A stretch of DNA of 7,756 nt from the NCBI GenBank assembly GCA_009702525.1, contig WLHW01000056.1:1-7756 (forward strand), read 5' to 3'. The first letter of the stretch is position 1; each line of letters opens with the position of its first letter. Both the position numbers and the translations under genes were made by a program. The DNA comes from Actinomycetota bacterium. GTDB taxonomy: Bacteria; Actinomycetota; Actinomycetes; Nanopelagicales; Nanopelagicaceae. The notes beneath the pieces were generated by a model. That model ran no database searches. It was not told where the DNA came from and saw only the letters and a program-made list of their open reading frames with translations. Below are positions 1-7,240 of the stretch, piece by piece.

Positions 1-11
1 ATCTAGAGCAT

Positions 12-2948
12 ATGGAGAAGATCTCACTCGATGGAGTTTGGCGTTTTCAACTTTTGCACAGCCCCACGCATCGGGTTGGCAAAAAGTGGGCTCAGATCCC
101 CGTCCCAGGTTTGTGGACAATGCAACCGACGAGCGACGTATTTTTCGATAAACCAATTTATACAAACACTCAAATGCCTTTTGAAGAACAACCACCATTT
201 GTTCCAGTAGAAAATCCACATGGAGTCTATGAGCGCGATTTTGATCTTCCTGACAATTGGATGTCTAAGCGCGTTGTCTTACACCTTGGTGGCTGGGAAT
301 CTGTTGCTCTGATTTTTATCAACGGAATTGAAGTTGGCATGTCAAAAGATTCTCGTTTAGCAGCCGAGTTTGATGTTACAAAGTTTGTAAAACGGGGACG
401 CAATACAGTACGAATCGATATTACAAAATGGTCAGATGCAACATACATTGAAGATCAAGATCAGTGGTGGCATGGTGGAATCACTCGTTCAGTAAACCTC
501 TTTGCAACTAATAAAGTTTTTATCGAGCGATTTTATGCGACACCGGGTCTAGATAAAGATTTAACAACCGGAACTCTAGATATCCGCGCACATATTGCAT
601 CGATTGATAACTTGCCAACGGATGGATATTCGGTTCACGTAAATATTGTAGAACTACCTAAAGTCCAATCCGCGAAAATTAATAAAACCTTAAAAAAATT
701 TACTTCTCCATTATGGACTGAGCGCAATGAAGATCTAAAGCGCCAGACTGATTCGTATTTCCATGGAAAGTATTGGCATGGAAAAATGCCTGAGAATGTC
801 TCTCGTTCAATTACGCAGACTGAGCCATGGCCCGCTGGCCTGGTTCATCTGACGGGCCGAATCCCAAAAATTAAGCCATGGTCAGCTGAAAACCCACATT
901 TGTATACGCTTCATATCGAATTAATCGATCCGCATGGAACTGTTGTTGAAGTTTCCCAACTGAAAATTGGTTTTAGAAGCGTTGAGGTTAAGGGTCGCGA
1001 TCTTTTGATTAATGGAAAACCTGTAATTTTCTACGGTGTTAACCGCCATGACTTTAATCGCTATACCGGACGTGCATTAACCCATGAGGATATGCGTGAA
1101 GATTTATTGGAGTTAAAGCGTTGGAACTTTAATGCGGTTCGTACTTCGCATTATCCAAATGATGCTGCATTTTTAGATCTCTGCGACGAGCTTGGTTTCT
1201 ATGTTATTGGTGAAGCAAATATCGAATCTCATGCTTTTATTGCTTCTATCTGCGACGATACTAAGTACCTGTCCGCATTTGTAGAACGTGTTGGACGCAT
1301 GATTCAACGCGACATTCATCACGCTGCAGCGGTGTTATGGTCACTCGGCAATGAATCTGGGGCTGGTACGAATCATGAAGCTGCCGCGGCCTATGCTCGA
1401 AGTTTTGATCCTTCGCGCCCGCTGCACTATGAGGGAGGAATCCGCGGTAACTGGTTAGGTAGTCATTCTTTAACCGACATCATCTGTCCGATGTATCCCG
1501 AAATTAGTGCAATAAAAGATTATGCAACGTCAGGTAAACAAGATCGTCCACTCATCATGTGTGAGTACTCGCATGCCATGGGTAATAGCAATGGAACCTT
1601 GGCCGAATATTGGCAGGTTATTGAATCAACTCCGGGCTTACAAGGTGGTTTTATTTGGGAGTTCTGGGATCACGGTCCAGTACAAACTTTGCCAGACGGC
1701 AGTAAGCGAAATGCCTACGGTGGCGATTACGGTGAGAAAAAGCATGATGGTAATTTTTGTTGCGATGGAATGGTCTTTCCTGATCGTACTGCCAAGCCTG
1801 CAATGCATGAATTTAAGGCGATTGCGGCCCCGGTCTCGATTACACCAGTTAAATCAGCGGCCGGTAAGTATAAATTGTTCAATAAGCATTTCTTTAAGGA
1901 TCTCAGCGAATACGAGCTCCGCTGGTCAATCACTAGAGATGGTTTGATTAGCGATAGTGGTCGTATAAAGCTCCCAAAGGTTAGCGCGCGCACTAGTGCT
2001 ACTTTTAAAGTCACTTCAAAATTTCTGACAAAAACAGATGGTTTAGGTGAGCGCTTTATTAACTTCACGTTAGTGCAAATAGATAGCACTGCATGGTCGC
2101 CAGCTATGACAGAAATAGGTTGGAGCCAATGGGCACTTCCGTCTCGTGCACTTACAGTTAGAGCGGATAAGAACTCTGATTTATTTATTAATTGCGTAGA
2201 TGATTCCGGTCAAATTGTTTTGCCTTATGGTGTCATTGCTCCCCAACTTTCTTTATGGAGAGCCCCTACCGATAATGATCGAATCGGACACATGGCAACT
2301 AAGTGGAAACGTTGGGGTTTGCGAGACATTGAGCGCACCGACTGTGTTGTTTCACAAAATAGTACGAGTGTGAAAATTACAAATACTTGGCAGACAAGTA
2401 CTGGAATTAATGTAAAGCACACCCAAGTAATCACTCCTGTGGCACAGGGCTTCAGAGTCAAAGAGAGTGTTGTGTTACCTAAAATTCTCGATGATGTTGC
2501 GCGCGTGGGTTCAAACTTTGAACTAGAGGGCTCGCTTGCAGATCTCACATGGTTTGGCACCGGCCCTAATGAGACTTATCCCGATCGTACTTTTGCGCGT
2601 GTTAGTCGCTACGTTTCTACCGTTGCTAATCAATACATACCTTATGTACGACCACAAGAAAATGGTGGGCACAATGGGGTGCGCTGGTTTGAGCTAACAG
2701 ATGCATCTGGGCATGGAGTTCGCTTCAAATTAGCTAAACCTTTGCAGGTATCAGTTACACCTAACCGTGCTGTTGATTTAGCCGATGCCACCCATGATGT
2801 TGAAGTTAAAGCGTGTGGAAACACTGTAGTTCACCTAGATGCTGCTCACCGTGGAGTTGGAACTGCTTCATGCGGTCCAGATACTTTGCCGAAATACATC
2901 ATTAAGCCAGGCACTCACACGTGGGAATGGGTTGTAACCTCAATCTAA
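12..2948 (+). CDS. lacZ: Beta-galactosidase, glycoside hydrolase family 2 (LacZ type)
   Basis: Hydrolyses terminal beta-D-galactosides such as lactose, most likely in the cytoplasm, since no signal peptide is present. Seen in the 978-residue product: an N-terminal jelly-roll domain (about 1-165) with PIYTN at 48-52 and DQDQWW at 148-153; an immunoglobulin-like domain (about 170-335); a TIM barrel (about 336-610); a second linker domain; and a C-terminal beta-sandwich with LWRAPTDND (748-756) and WFGTGPNETYPDR (847-859). By comparison with E. coli LacZ, the acid/base is E448 in WSLGNESG, the nucleophile is E518 in MCEYSHAMGNSNG, the magnesium ligands are E405, H407 and E448, and D150 matches the sodium ligand. 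The sodium ligand Asn604 of E. coli is replaced by D585. Family proteins are about 1000-1040 residues, so this one is full length but lacks the longer E. coli N-terminus. The region at about 215-270 looks inserted. The ATG at 12 has only a weak AGAG at 5-8 before it; the promoter lies outside the window. True substrate is not provable from sequence. Confidence 0.95.
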   Translation: MEKISLDGVWRFQLLHSPTHRVGKKWAQIPVPGLWTMQPTSDVFFDKPIYTNTQMPFEEQPPFVPVENPHGVYERDFDLPDNWMSKRVVLHLGGWESVALIFINGIEVGMSKDSRLAAEFDVTKFVKRGRNTVRIDITKWSDATYIEDQDQWWHGGITRSVNLFATNKVFIERFYATPGLDKDLTTGTLDIRAHIASIDNLPTDGYSVHVNIVELPKVQSAKINKTLKKFTSPLWTERNEDLKRQTDSYFHGKYWHGKMPENVSRSITQTEPWPAGLVHLTGRIPKIKPWSAENPHLYTLHIELIDPHGTVVEVSQLKIGFRSVEVKGRDLLINGKPVIFYGVNRHDFNRYTGRALTHEDMREDLLELKRWNFNAVRTSHYPNDAAFLDLCDELGFYVIGEANIESHAFIASICDDTKYLSAFVERVGRMIQRDIHHAAAVLWSLGNESGAGTNHEAAAAYARSFDPSRPLHYEGGIRGNWLGSHSLTDIICPMYPEISAIKDYATSGKQDRPLIMCEYSHAMGNSNGTLAEYWQVIESTPGLQGGFIWEFWDHGPVQTLPDGSKRNAYGGDYGEKKHDGNFCCDGMVFPDRTAKPAMHEFKAIAAPVSITPVKSAAGKYKLFNKHFFKDLSEYELRWSITRDGLISDSGRIKLPKVSARTSATFKVTSKFLTKTDGLGERFINFTLVQIDSTAWSPAMTEIGWSQWALPSRALTVRADKNSDLFINCVDDSGQIVLPYGVIAPQLSLWRAPTDNDRIGHMATKWKRWGLRDIERTDCVVSQNSTSVKITNTWQTSTGINVKHTQVITPVAQGFRVKESVVLPKILDDVARVGSNFELEGSLADLTWFGTGPNETYPDRTFARVSRYVSTVANQYIPYVRPQENGGHNGVRWFELTDASGHGVRFKLAKPLQVSVTPNRAVDLADATHDVEVKACGNTVVHLDAAHRGVGTASCGPDTLPKYIIKPGTHTWEWVVTSI

Positions 2949-3728
2949 GTGCGAAATTGGCCAATGAATTGCGATTGGGTACTTGCAACTTCGGCCATCT
3001 CCTGATGACTTACCTCGTGCGCGACGCCACATCCATGGCAGGGCAAATGTTATAAACCACATTGTTGTAATCCAAGCGCGCACAGCGGCATGCTTTTCTT
3101 TTGCAGGCGGCAACGGTTCACGCCAACCTTTATCAAATGGAAGGTCAAGTAATTCAAGTACGGCTTGCGCGACTCGGTCATGTCCCATTGCATTCAGATG
3201 CAAACGATCGAAAGCTAAGAATCTCCGGTCACTAAATGCCGGCTCTTCATTAGCATCAGCGATAATCGCACCGACTTCTTCAGCGACTGCCCGAACATTT
3301 CGGTTGAACTCTCTAAATCTCGTCTCCCACATTTTGGCGGCTTTACCCGTATTACCAGTTCTTTCAAGCACGGTGAAAAGCAAAATCGTTGCACCTGTTG
3401 CAGCTAAACGTCGTACTGCGTCTGAGTAGAGCGGGAGCACTAAATCAGAACGATAATTTGGTCGAATGACATCGTTTGCTCCAGCATGAAAAGAGATGAG
3501 GGTATTAGGGCCATTAACTTGAGAAATTGCCGGCTCAATCTGTTCATCGACGACTTGTCGAACTAACTTTCCACGAACCGCAAGGTTGGCATACGTAAAA
3601 TCTGGGTATGAAAGGGTCATGACATCTGCGGTACGGTCGGCCCAACCTCGATAATTTCCATACTTTTTTTCATCCGACATACCTTCGGTATATGAATCAC
3701 CAAGTGCAATAAAACGCTCGAAAACCAC
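2940..3728 (-). CDS. SGNH/GDSL-family hydrolase (esterase/lipase-like), substrate unknown
   Basis: A 262-residue serine hydrolase of the SGNH fold, expected to cleave an ester or acyl bond; the substrate cannot be read from sequence. Seen: block I GDSYTEG with nucleophile S12, block II NLAVRG with G53, block III GAND with G83 and N85, and block V DRLH with D174 and H177, so the catalytic set is complete. There is no signal peptide, so it is probably cytosolic. The C-terminus has a Trp-rich hydrophobic segment (about 219-234) followed by RRARGKSSGDGR; from memory, related actinobacterial proteins share a similar tail, so I read it as a family extension rather than a clear membrane anchor. The start is GTG at 3728, supported by AAGGGG 8 nt upstream; no better in-frame start is seen. 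It follows rlmB by 5 nt, so it is the last visible gene of the operon. Its final codons overlap the end of lacZ by 9 bp on the opposite strand. Family assignment is firm; function is not. Confidence 0.88.
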   Translation of the reverse strand: MVFERFIALGDSYTEGMSDEKKYGNYRGWADRTADVMTLSYPDFTYANLAVRGKLVRQVVDEQIEPAISQVNGPNTLISFHAGANDVIRPNYRSDLVLPLYSDAVRRLAATGATILLFTVLERTGNTGKAAKMWETRFREFNRNVRAVAEEVGAIIADANEEPAFSDRRFLAFDRLHLNAMGHDRVAQAVLELLDLPFDKGWREPLPPAKEKHAAVRAWITTMWFITFALPWMWRRARGKSSGDGRSCKYPIAIHWPISHLD

Positions 3729-3733
3729 TTCGC

Positions 3734-4708
3734 TTACCCCTTGCGACGAGCCTGATCTACCCAGAAAAGAGCGATCGCTGTAGCAACGCTGGCATTGAGT
3801 GATTCAGTTGTTGCGCTAATTGGAATTGAAATAACAAGGTCGCACTTTTCACGAGTCAAGCGGGCCAAGCCCTTACCTTCGCTGCCGACAACGATCATGA
3901 TCGCTTCGGTGGCAATCTTCATCGAACTAATGACGTCTTCAGATTCTCCATCTAGACCAACAACAAAGAGACCTTCTTTTTTCGCTGCATCAATTGTGCG
4001 CGCAAGGTTAGTGACTTGTGCGATTGGCAAACGTGCAGCTGCTCCCGCAGATGATTTCCAGGCAGAGGCTGTCATGGATGCTGCACGACGTTCAGTCATG
4101 ATTACTCCAGCTGCGCCAAAAGCTGCAGCACTTCGAATGATTGCACCTAAGTTACGTGGATCGGTAACGCCATCGAGAGCAACTATGAGCGCTGGATACT
4201 TTGCGCGCTGCATAATCTCTTCAAAGCTTGAATATTGGAATGGCTTAATCGCAAGAATGATTCCCTGGCTATTAGGCGAAATACCTTCTACTTCAGCACG
4301 ATGTGCTTCGCGAATTGGTAAACCTAAGTGCAGCGCTAACTTGAGTGATTCGGCAACGCGATCATCGACATCGATACTTCGTGCAACCATTAACTCAGTT
4401 GCGGGAACGCTTTCGCGCAACGCTTCTAGAACCGCGTTACGACCGGCAACAATTTCACCGCGGGGGCGATCTCCACGTGGTGCGCGCGCAGTACGAACTT
4501 CTTTTCCATCGGTTTTTCTAACAACTTTGCCATCGGTTTTTTTAGCAACAGCTTTTTTGCGCTTTGCGGCTGCGTGATAGGGACGGTCTTCCGCTTTAGG
4601 AGTTGGACCTTTACCTGTTAAACGTTTTTTATTTTTCCCACCGGTGCCGGTTGTGGGTCCCTTTTTAGAGGCGCGAATTGCGCCTTTACGGGATGAATTT
4701 CCTGCCAT
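3734..4708 (-). CDS. rlmB: 23S rRNA 2'-O-methyltransferase, SpoU/TrmH family (RlmB-like)
   Basis: Transfers a methyl group from S-adenosylmethionine to a ribose 2'-OH in RNA; the RlmB target is G2251 of 23S rRNA in E. coli numbering. Seen in the 324-residue product: a Lys/Arg-rich, probably disordered tail (1 to about 83), an RNA-binding substrate domain starting at EIVAGRNAVLEAL (about 85-97), and a SPOUT knot domain (about 172-322). The SPOUT motifs are DGVTDPRNLGAIIRSA (179-194), VVGSEGKGL (273-281) and IPIS..SLNASVATAIALF (ending near 315). I chose ATG at 4708, giving MAGNSSRKGAIR, because from memory actinobacterial homologues begin almost the same way. An upstream in-frame TTG at 4735 would overlap cysS and add nine unrelated residues. 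The gene starts 2 nt after the cysS stop with a weak AAGAG before it, which suggests coupled translation. A tandem duplication sits in the tail. The exact target nucleotide (G2251, or another site as for TsnR-like relatives) is inferred. Confidence 0.92.
   Translation of the reverse strand: MAGNSSRKGAIRASKKGPTTGTGGKNKKRLTGKGPTPKAEDRPYHAAAKRKKAVAKKTDGKVVRKTDGKEVRTARAPRGDRPRGEIVAGRNAVLEALRESVPATELMVARSIDVDDRVAESLKLALHLGLPIREAHRAEVEGISPNSQGIILAIKPFQYSSFEEIMQRAKYPALIVALDGVTDPRNLGAIIRSAAAFGAAGVIMTERRAASMTASAWKSSAGAAARLPIAQVTNLARTIDAAKKEGLFVVGLDGESEDVISSMKIATEAIMIVVGSEGKGLARLTREKCDLVISIPISATTESLNASVATAIALFWVDQARRKG
3737..3742 (-). promoter_or_regulatory. Shine-Dalgarno site fixing GTG start of the SGNH hydrolase
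   Basis: AAGGGG on the minus strand, inside the last codons of rlmB, with an 8-nt spacer to the GTG at 3728. It decides the non-ATG start: the following codons give FERFIALGDSYTEG, the normal beginning of an SGNH domain. Confidence 0.6.
4501..4548 (-). repeat. 24-bp imperfect tandem duplication in rlmB tail
   Basis: Two adjacent 24-bp units (4501-4524 and 4525-4548) share the core CATCGGTTTTT at an exact 24-bp offset (4507 and 4531) and differ at only a few positions. In protein they encode KTDGKVVR followed by KTDGKEVR in the basic N-terminal tail of RlmB. The reading frame is kept. Confidence 0.75.
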
Positions 4709-4710
4709 CG

Positions 4711-6108
4711 TTAGCTCTTTTCCATAATCGACCAACGTGGCCCTTGTGCGGTGTCCTCAATTGTAATTCCTAAAGCGAGTAGTCCATCGCGGATGGAATC
4801 TGAAGCGGCAAAATCCTTACGCTCACGCGCAGCCGCACGCTCTTTGAGTGCTAATTGAATAACACCATCGAGGGCATGCGTTAGATCATTGGTTGCTTGC
4901 CCAGCAAAATTAGAATCAAATGGATCGCAGCCAAGAATTGATAATGCTCCACGGATTTCGCTCGCATTTACCGCTATCGCCGATGCATCGCTATCAGTAA
5001 TCGCTTGGTTGCCAAGACGTAAATTCTCAGAGATAGATGCCAGACCTGCAGGAACCGCTAAATCATCATTCATGGCATCGGTAAAGGCTTCGCTCATTGA
5101 TATAGGAGGTGTTTTTCCTAGAATTTCAGTGGCGCGTTTTAAGAAGTTTTCAATGCGACCAAATGCAACAGCAGACTCAGATAGCGCGCCTTCTGAATAT
5201 TCGAGCATCGAACGATAATGCGCTCCACCTAAATACCAACGCAGTTCTATTCCGCGGACTTTCTGCAGAATCACTTCAACGTGCAAAGTATTTCCCAGAG
5301 ACTTGCTCATTTTTTCACCCGATTGCGTTACCCACGCATTGTGTAACCACCGTGCAGCAAAGCCGTAACCGGCAGCCTCTGATTGAGCGATTTCATTTTC
5401 ATGGTGTGGGAAAACTAAATCTAAGCCGCCGCCATGAATATCAAAACTTTCACCGAGATATGCATGTGCCATCGCTGAGCACTCTAAGTGCCACCCTGGA
5501 CGACCGGCGCCCCATGGAGTTGGCCACGAAGGCTCTCCGGGTTTTGCCGCTTTCCATAATGCAAAGTCTCTAACATCTTTTTTGGATCTCTCATCAGCAT
5601 CAGCAGCTGGTTGCAGATCATCAATATGTTGACGAGAAAGCGTTAAGTAACGCTTTAATTTACGTACCTCTAAATAAACATCACCATTACCTGGGGCATA
5701 TGCACTGCCATTATCAATAAGAATCTGCATTAACTCGATCATCTGGGTTATGTGACCGGTAGCTCTTGGTTCATACGTTGGTGGCAAAACATTGAGCGCA
5801 GTAAATGCTTGTGTGAAAGCGCGCTCGTATTTCAACGCTAATGCCCACCACTGCATGTTTTCTTGTGGTGCTTTTTGTAAAATTTTGTCATCAATATCTG
5901 TGACGTTACGGATAAAAGTAACGTTGTAACCACTATGAGTTAGCCAGCGACGCAAAATATCAAAGTTGATTGCACTACGTACATGGCCAATATGTGGTGC
6001 GCCTTGAACTGTTGCACCGCAGACATACATGGACACTTCACCGGGCTTAAGTGGGCTAAAAACGCCGACTTCGCGCGTTGCGGTGTCGTATAAATTCAGT
6101 GCGGACAT
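4711..6108 (-). CDS. cysS: Cysteine--tRNA ligase
   Basis: Class I aminoacyl-tRNA synthetase that charges tRNA-Cys with cysteine in the cytoplasm. Seen in the 465-residue product: the HIGH motif at 39-42, the KMSKS loop at 266-270 (EKMSKSLGN), and the zinc-site residues C30, C210, H235 and E239, matching C28, C209, H234 and E238 of the E. coli enzyme. A helical DALR-type and C-terminal domain runs from about 305 to the end. Length is normal for CysS. The related actinobacterial ligase MshC (mycothiol synthesis) is about 410 residues and lacks the C-terminal domain, so it is a poorer fit. Position between ispDF and rlmB agrees with CysS in other Actinobacteria. The start is ATG at 6108, 9 nt after the ispDF stop. 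The only Shine-Dalgarno-like sequence, AAGGA, abuts the ATG with no spacer, so initiation probably depends on ribosomes ending ispDF or on another mode. Confidence 0.96.
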   Translation of the reverse strand: MSALNLYDTATREVGVFSPLKPGEVSMYVCGATVQGAPHIGHVRSAINFDILRRWLTHSGYNVTFIRNVTDIDDKILQKAPQENMQWWALALKYERAFTQAFTALNVLPPTYEPRATGHITQMIELMQILIDNGSAYAPGNGDVYLEVRKLKRYLTLSRQHIDDLQPAADADERSKKDVRDFALWKAAKPGEPSWPTPWGAGRPGWHLECSAMAHAYLGESFDIHGGGLDLVFPHHENEIAQSEAAGYGFAARWLHNAWVTQSGEKMSKSLGNTLHVEVILQKVRGIELRWYLGGAHYRSMLEYSEGALSESAVAFGRIENFLKRATEILGKTPPISMSEAFTDAMNDDLAVPAGLASISENLRLGNQAITDSDASAIAVNASEIRGALSILGCDPFDSNFAGQATNDLTHALDGVIQLALKERAAARERKDFAASDSIRDGLLALGITIEDTAQGPRWSIMEKS

Positions 6109-6117
6109 TCCTTAATT

Positions 6118-7236
6118 CTACTGCTTGTAGACCAAAGCGCTTGCAACTGCCGCAATCCCTTTGCCCTCACCTGTTAATCCCATGCCATCGGTAGTCGTTG
6201 CCGATACTGAAACAGATACGCCACCTAGGGCCTTAGATATGGCCGCGATAGCTTCTGCTCGACGCGCACCTATCTTTGGCCTATTACCAATAATTTGCAC
6301 GGTCACATTTGAAATTACGTATCCAGCTTCAGTAACTAATGCGAGAGTTTGTTGCATCAATGTTGAACCTGAAGCATCTGAATACTCAGGGCGATCGGTT
6401 CCAAAATTACTTCCTAAATCGCCTAACCCAGTTGCGGCGAAAAGCGCATCACAGATTGCGTGGGCTGCAACGTCGCCATCTGAATGTCCTTCGACGCCAA
6501 CTTCATCTGGCCAATGCAAGCCCGCCAGCCACAATGCCCGACCCTCGCCAAATACATGTGCATCGGTACCGACGCCAGTTCTATAGCTCTGGTTGAAACC
6601 AAGAAAACTCAACGCGCTATTTAAATCACTTGGGGTGGTAATTTTCAGCGCGCTTTCTTCGCCATCAATAACTAAGACTTGGCCACCAAGTAATTCAATG
6701 AGGCCAGCATCATCAGTTGCCTCTTTACCGCTCTCATGTGCGTCGCGTAATACCTGTGTTGAAAATCCCTGAGGTGTTTGAATTCTGCGAAGCGTCGAAC
6801 GATCAAAAGTTGCAGTCACTCGGCCTTGAGCATCAATTGATTTAACTGTATCGACCTCAGCTAAACCTGGAACTGCTGCGGTACTACCGCTCTGTAATGC
6901 CGAAATAATTCTGTGCGCTAAATCAGTACTAGCTAAAGCTCGGGCAGCGTCGTGAACTAAAACAAACTCGCCAGTCACAACCGCTAAAGCCTTGCGTACG
7001 CTCTCCGATCGCGTTGAACCACCTGAAACTACTGTGATTCCATCGCCAATTAGCTGGGAGATTTGCTGCTCAAAACCAACAGGGGCAGCAACAATTATTT
7101 GATCGACTACAGGAGCAAGGGCAGCAATTGCATGCTGCAATAAAGTGCGATCACCGAGTTGAATGAGCGCTTTTGGATATCCGGCACCAAATCTTTCACC
7201 ACTGCCAGCTGCGGCAATGATGGCGCTTACTGACAT
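6118..7236 (-). CDS. ispDF: Bifunctional IspD/IspF: MEP cytidylyltransferase and MEcPP synthase fusion
   Basis: Performs two steps of the methylerythritol phosphate pathway to isoprenoid precursors: IspD couples 2-C-methyl-D-erythritol 4-phosphate with CTP, and IspF later cyclises the phosphorylated product to MEcPP with release of CMP. Seen in 372 residues: the IspD domain (1 to about 213) has the nucleotide loop AAAGSGERFG..YPKA with R15 and K22 at the catalytic positions, VHDAAR (94-99), TPQGF (154-158) and LKITTPSDL (197-205). The IspF domain (about 218-372) has the metal ligands D225 and H227 (GTDAHVF) and H259 (HSDGDVAAHA), and the CDP-binding ATTTDGMGLTGEGKGIA near the end. Both active sites look intact. 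In many actinobacteria ispD and ispF are adjacent separate genes; here they are one frame. IspE, the step between them, is not in the window. ATG at 7236 lies 4 nt after the carD stop with no good Shine-Dalgarno, so translation is probably coupled to carD. Confidence 0.95.
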   Translation of the reverse strand: MSVSAIIAAAGSGERFGAGYPKALIQLGDRTLLQHAIAALAPVVDQIIVAAPVGFEQQISQLIGDGITVVSGGSTRSESVRKALAVVTGEFVLVHDAARALASTDLAHRIISALQSGSTAAVPGLAEVDTVKSIDAQGRVTATFDRSTLRRIQTPQGFSTQVLRDAHESGKEATDDAGLIELLGGQVLVIDGEESALKITTPSDLNSALSFLGFNQSYRTGVGTDAHVFGEGRALWLAGLHWPDEVGVEGHSDGDVAAHAICDALFAATGLGDLGSNFGTDRPEYSDASGSTLMQQTLALVTEAGYVISNVTVQIIGNRPKIGARRAEAIAAISKALGGVSVSVSATTTDGMGLTGEGKGIAAVASALVYKQ

Positions 7237-7240
7237 GGAT

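Noticed and set aside
4..6. TAG just before lacZ as the stop of an upstream gene
   Set aside because: Only six bases precede it in the window, so no reading frame can be judged; a stop triplet here may be chance.
2956..2978. Inverted repeats as an intrinsic terminator for lacZ
   Set aside because: Stems are only about 5 bp, AT-rich, lie inside the hydrolase coding end and lack a following T-run.
2983..3429. 148-codon open frame on the plus strand opposite the SGNH hydrolase
   Set aside because: Antisense shadow of a gene with a complete catalytic set; no domain or ribosome binding site supports it.
3795..4577. 260-codon open frame on the plus strand opposite rlmB
   Set aside because: It lies wholly antisense to a well-supported rlmB, its product is Ala/Ser/Arg-rich with no recognisable motif, and such open frames are expected opposite biased coding sequence.
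4709..4735. Longer rlmB start at TTG 4735
   Set aside because: It would overlap cysS and add nine residues not matching the family; ATG 4708 gives the typical actinobacterial N-terminus.
4711..6108. MshC (mycothiol ligase) instead of CysS
   Set aside because: The protein has full CysS length with a C-terminal domain and sits in the conserved cysS position; MshC is shorter.
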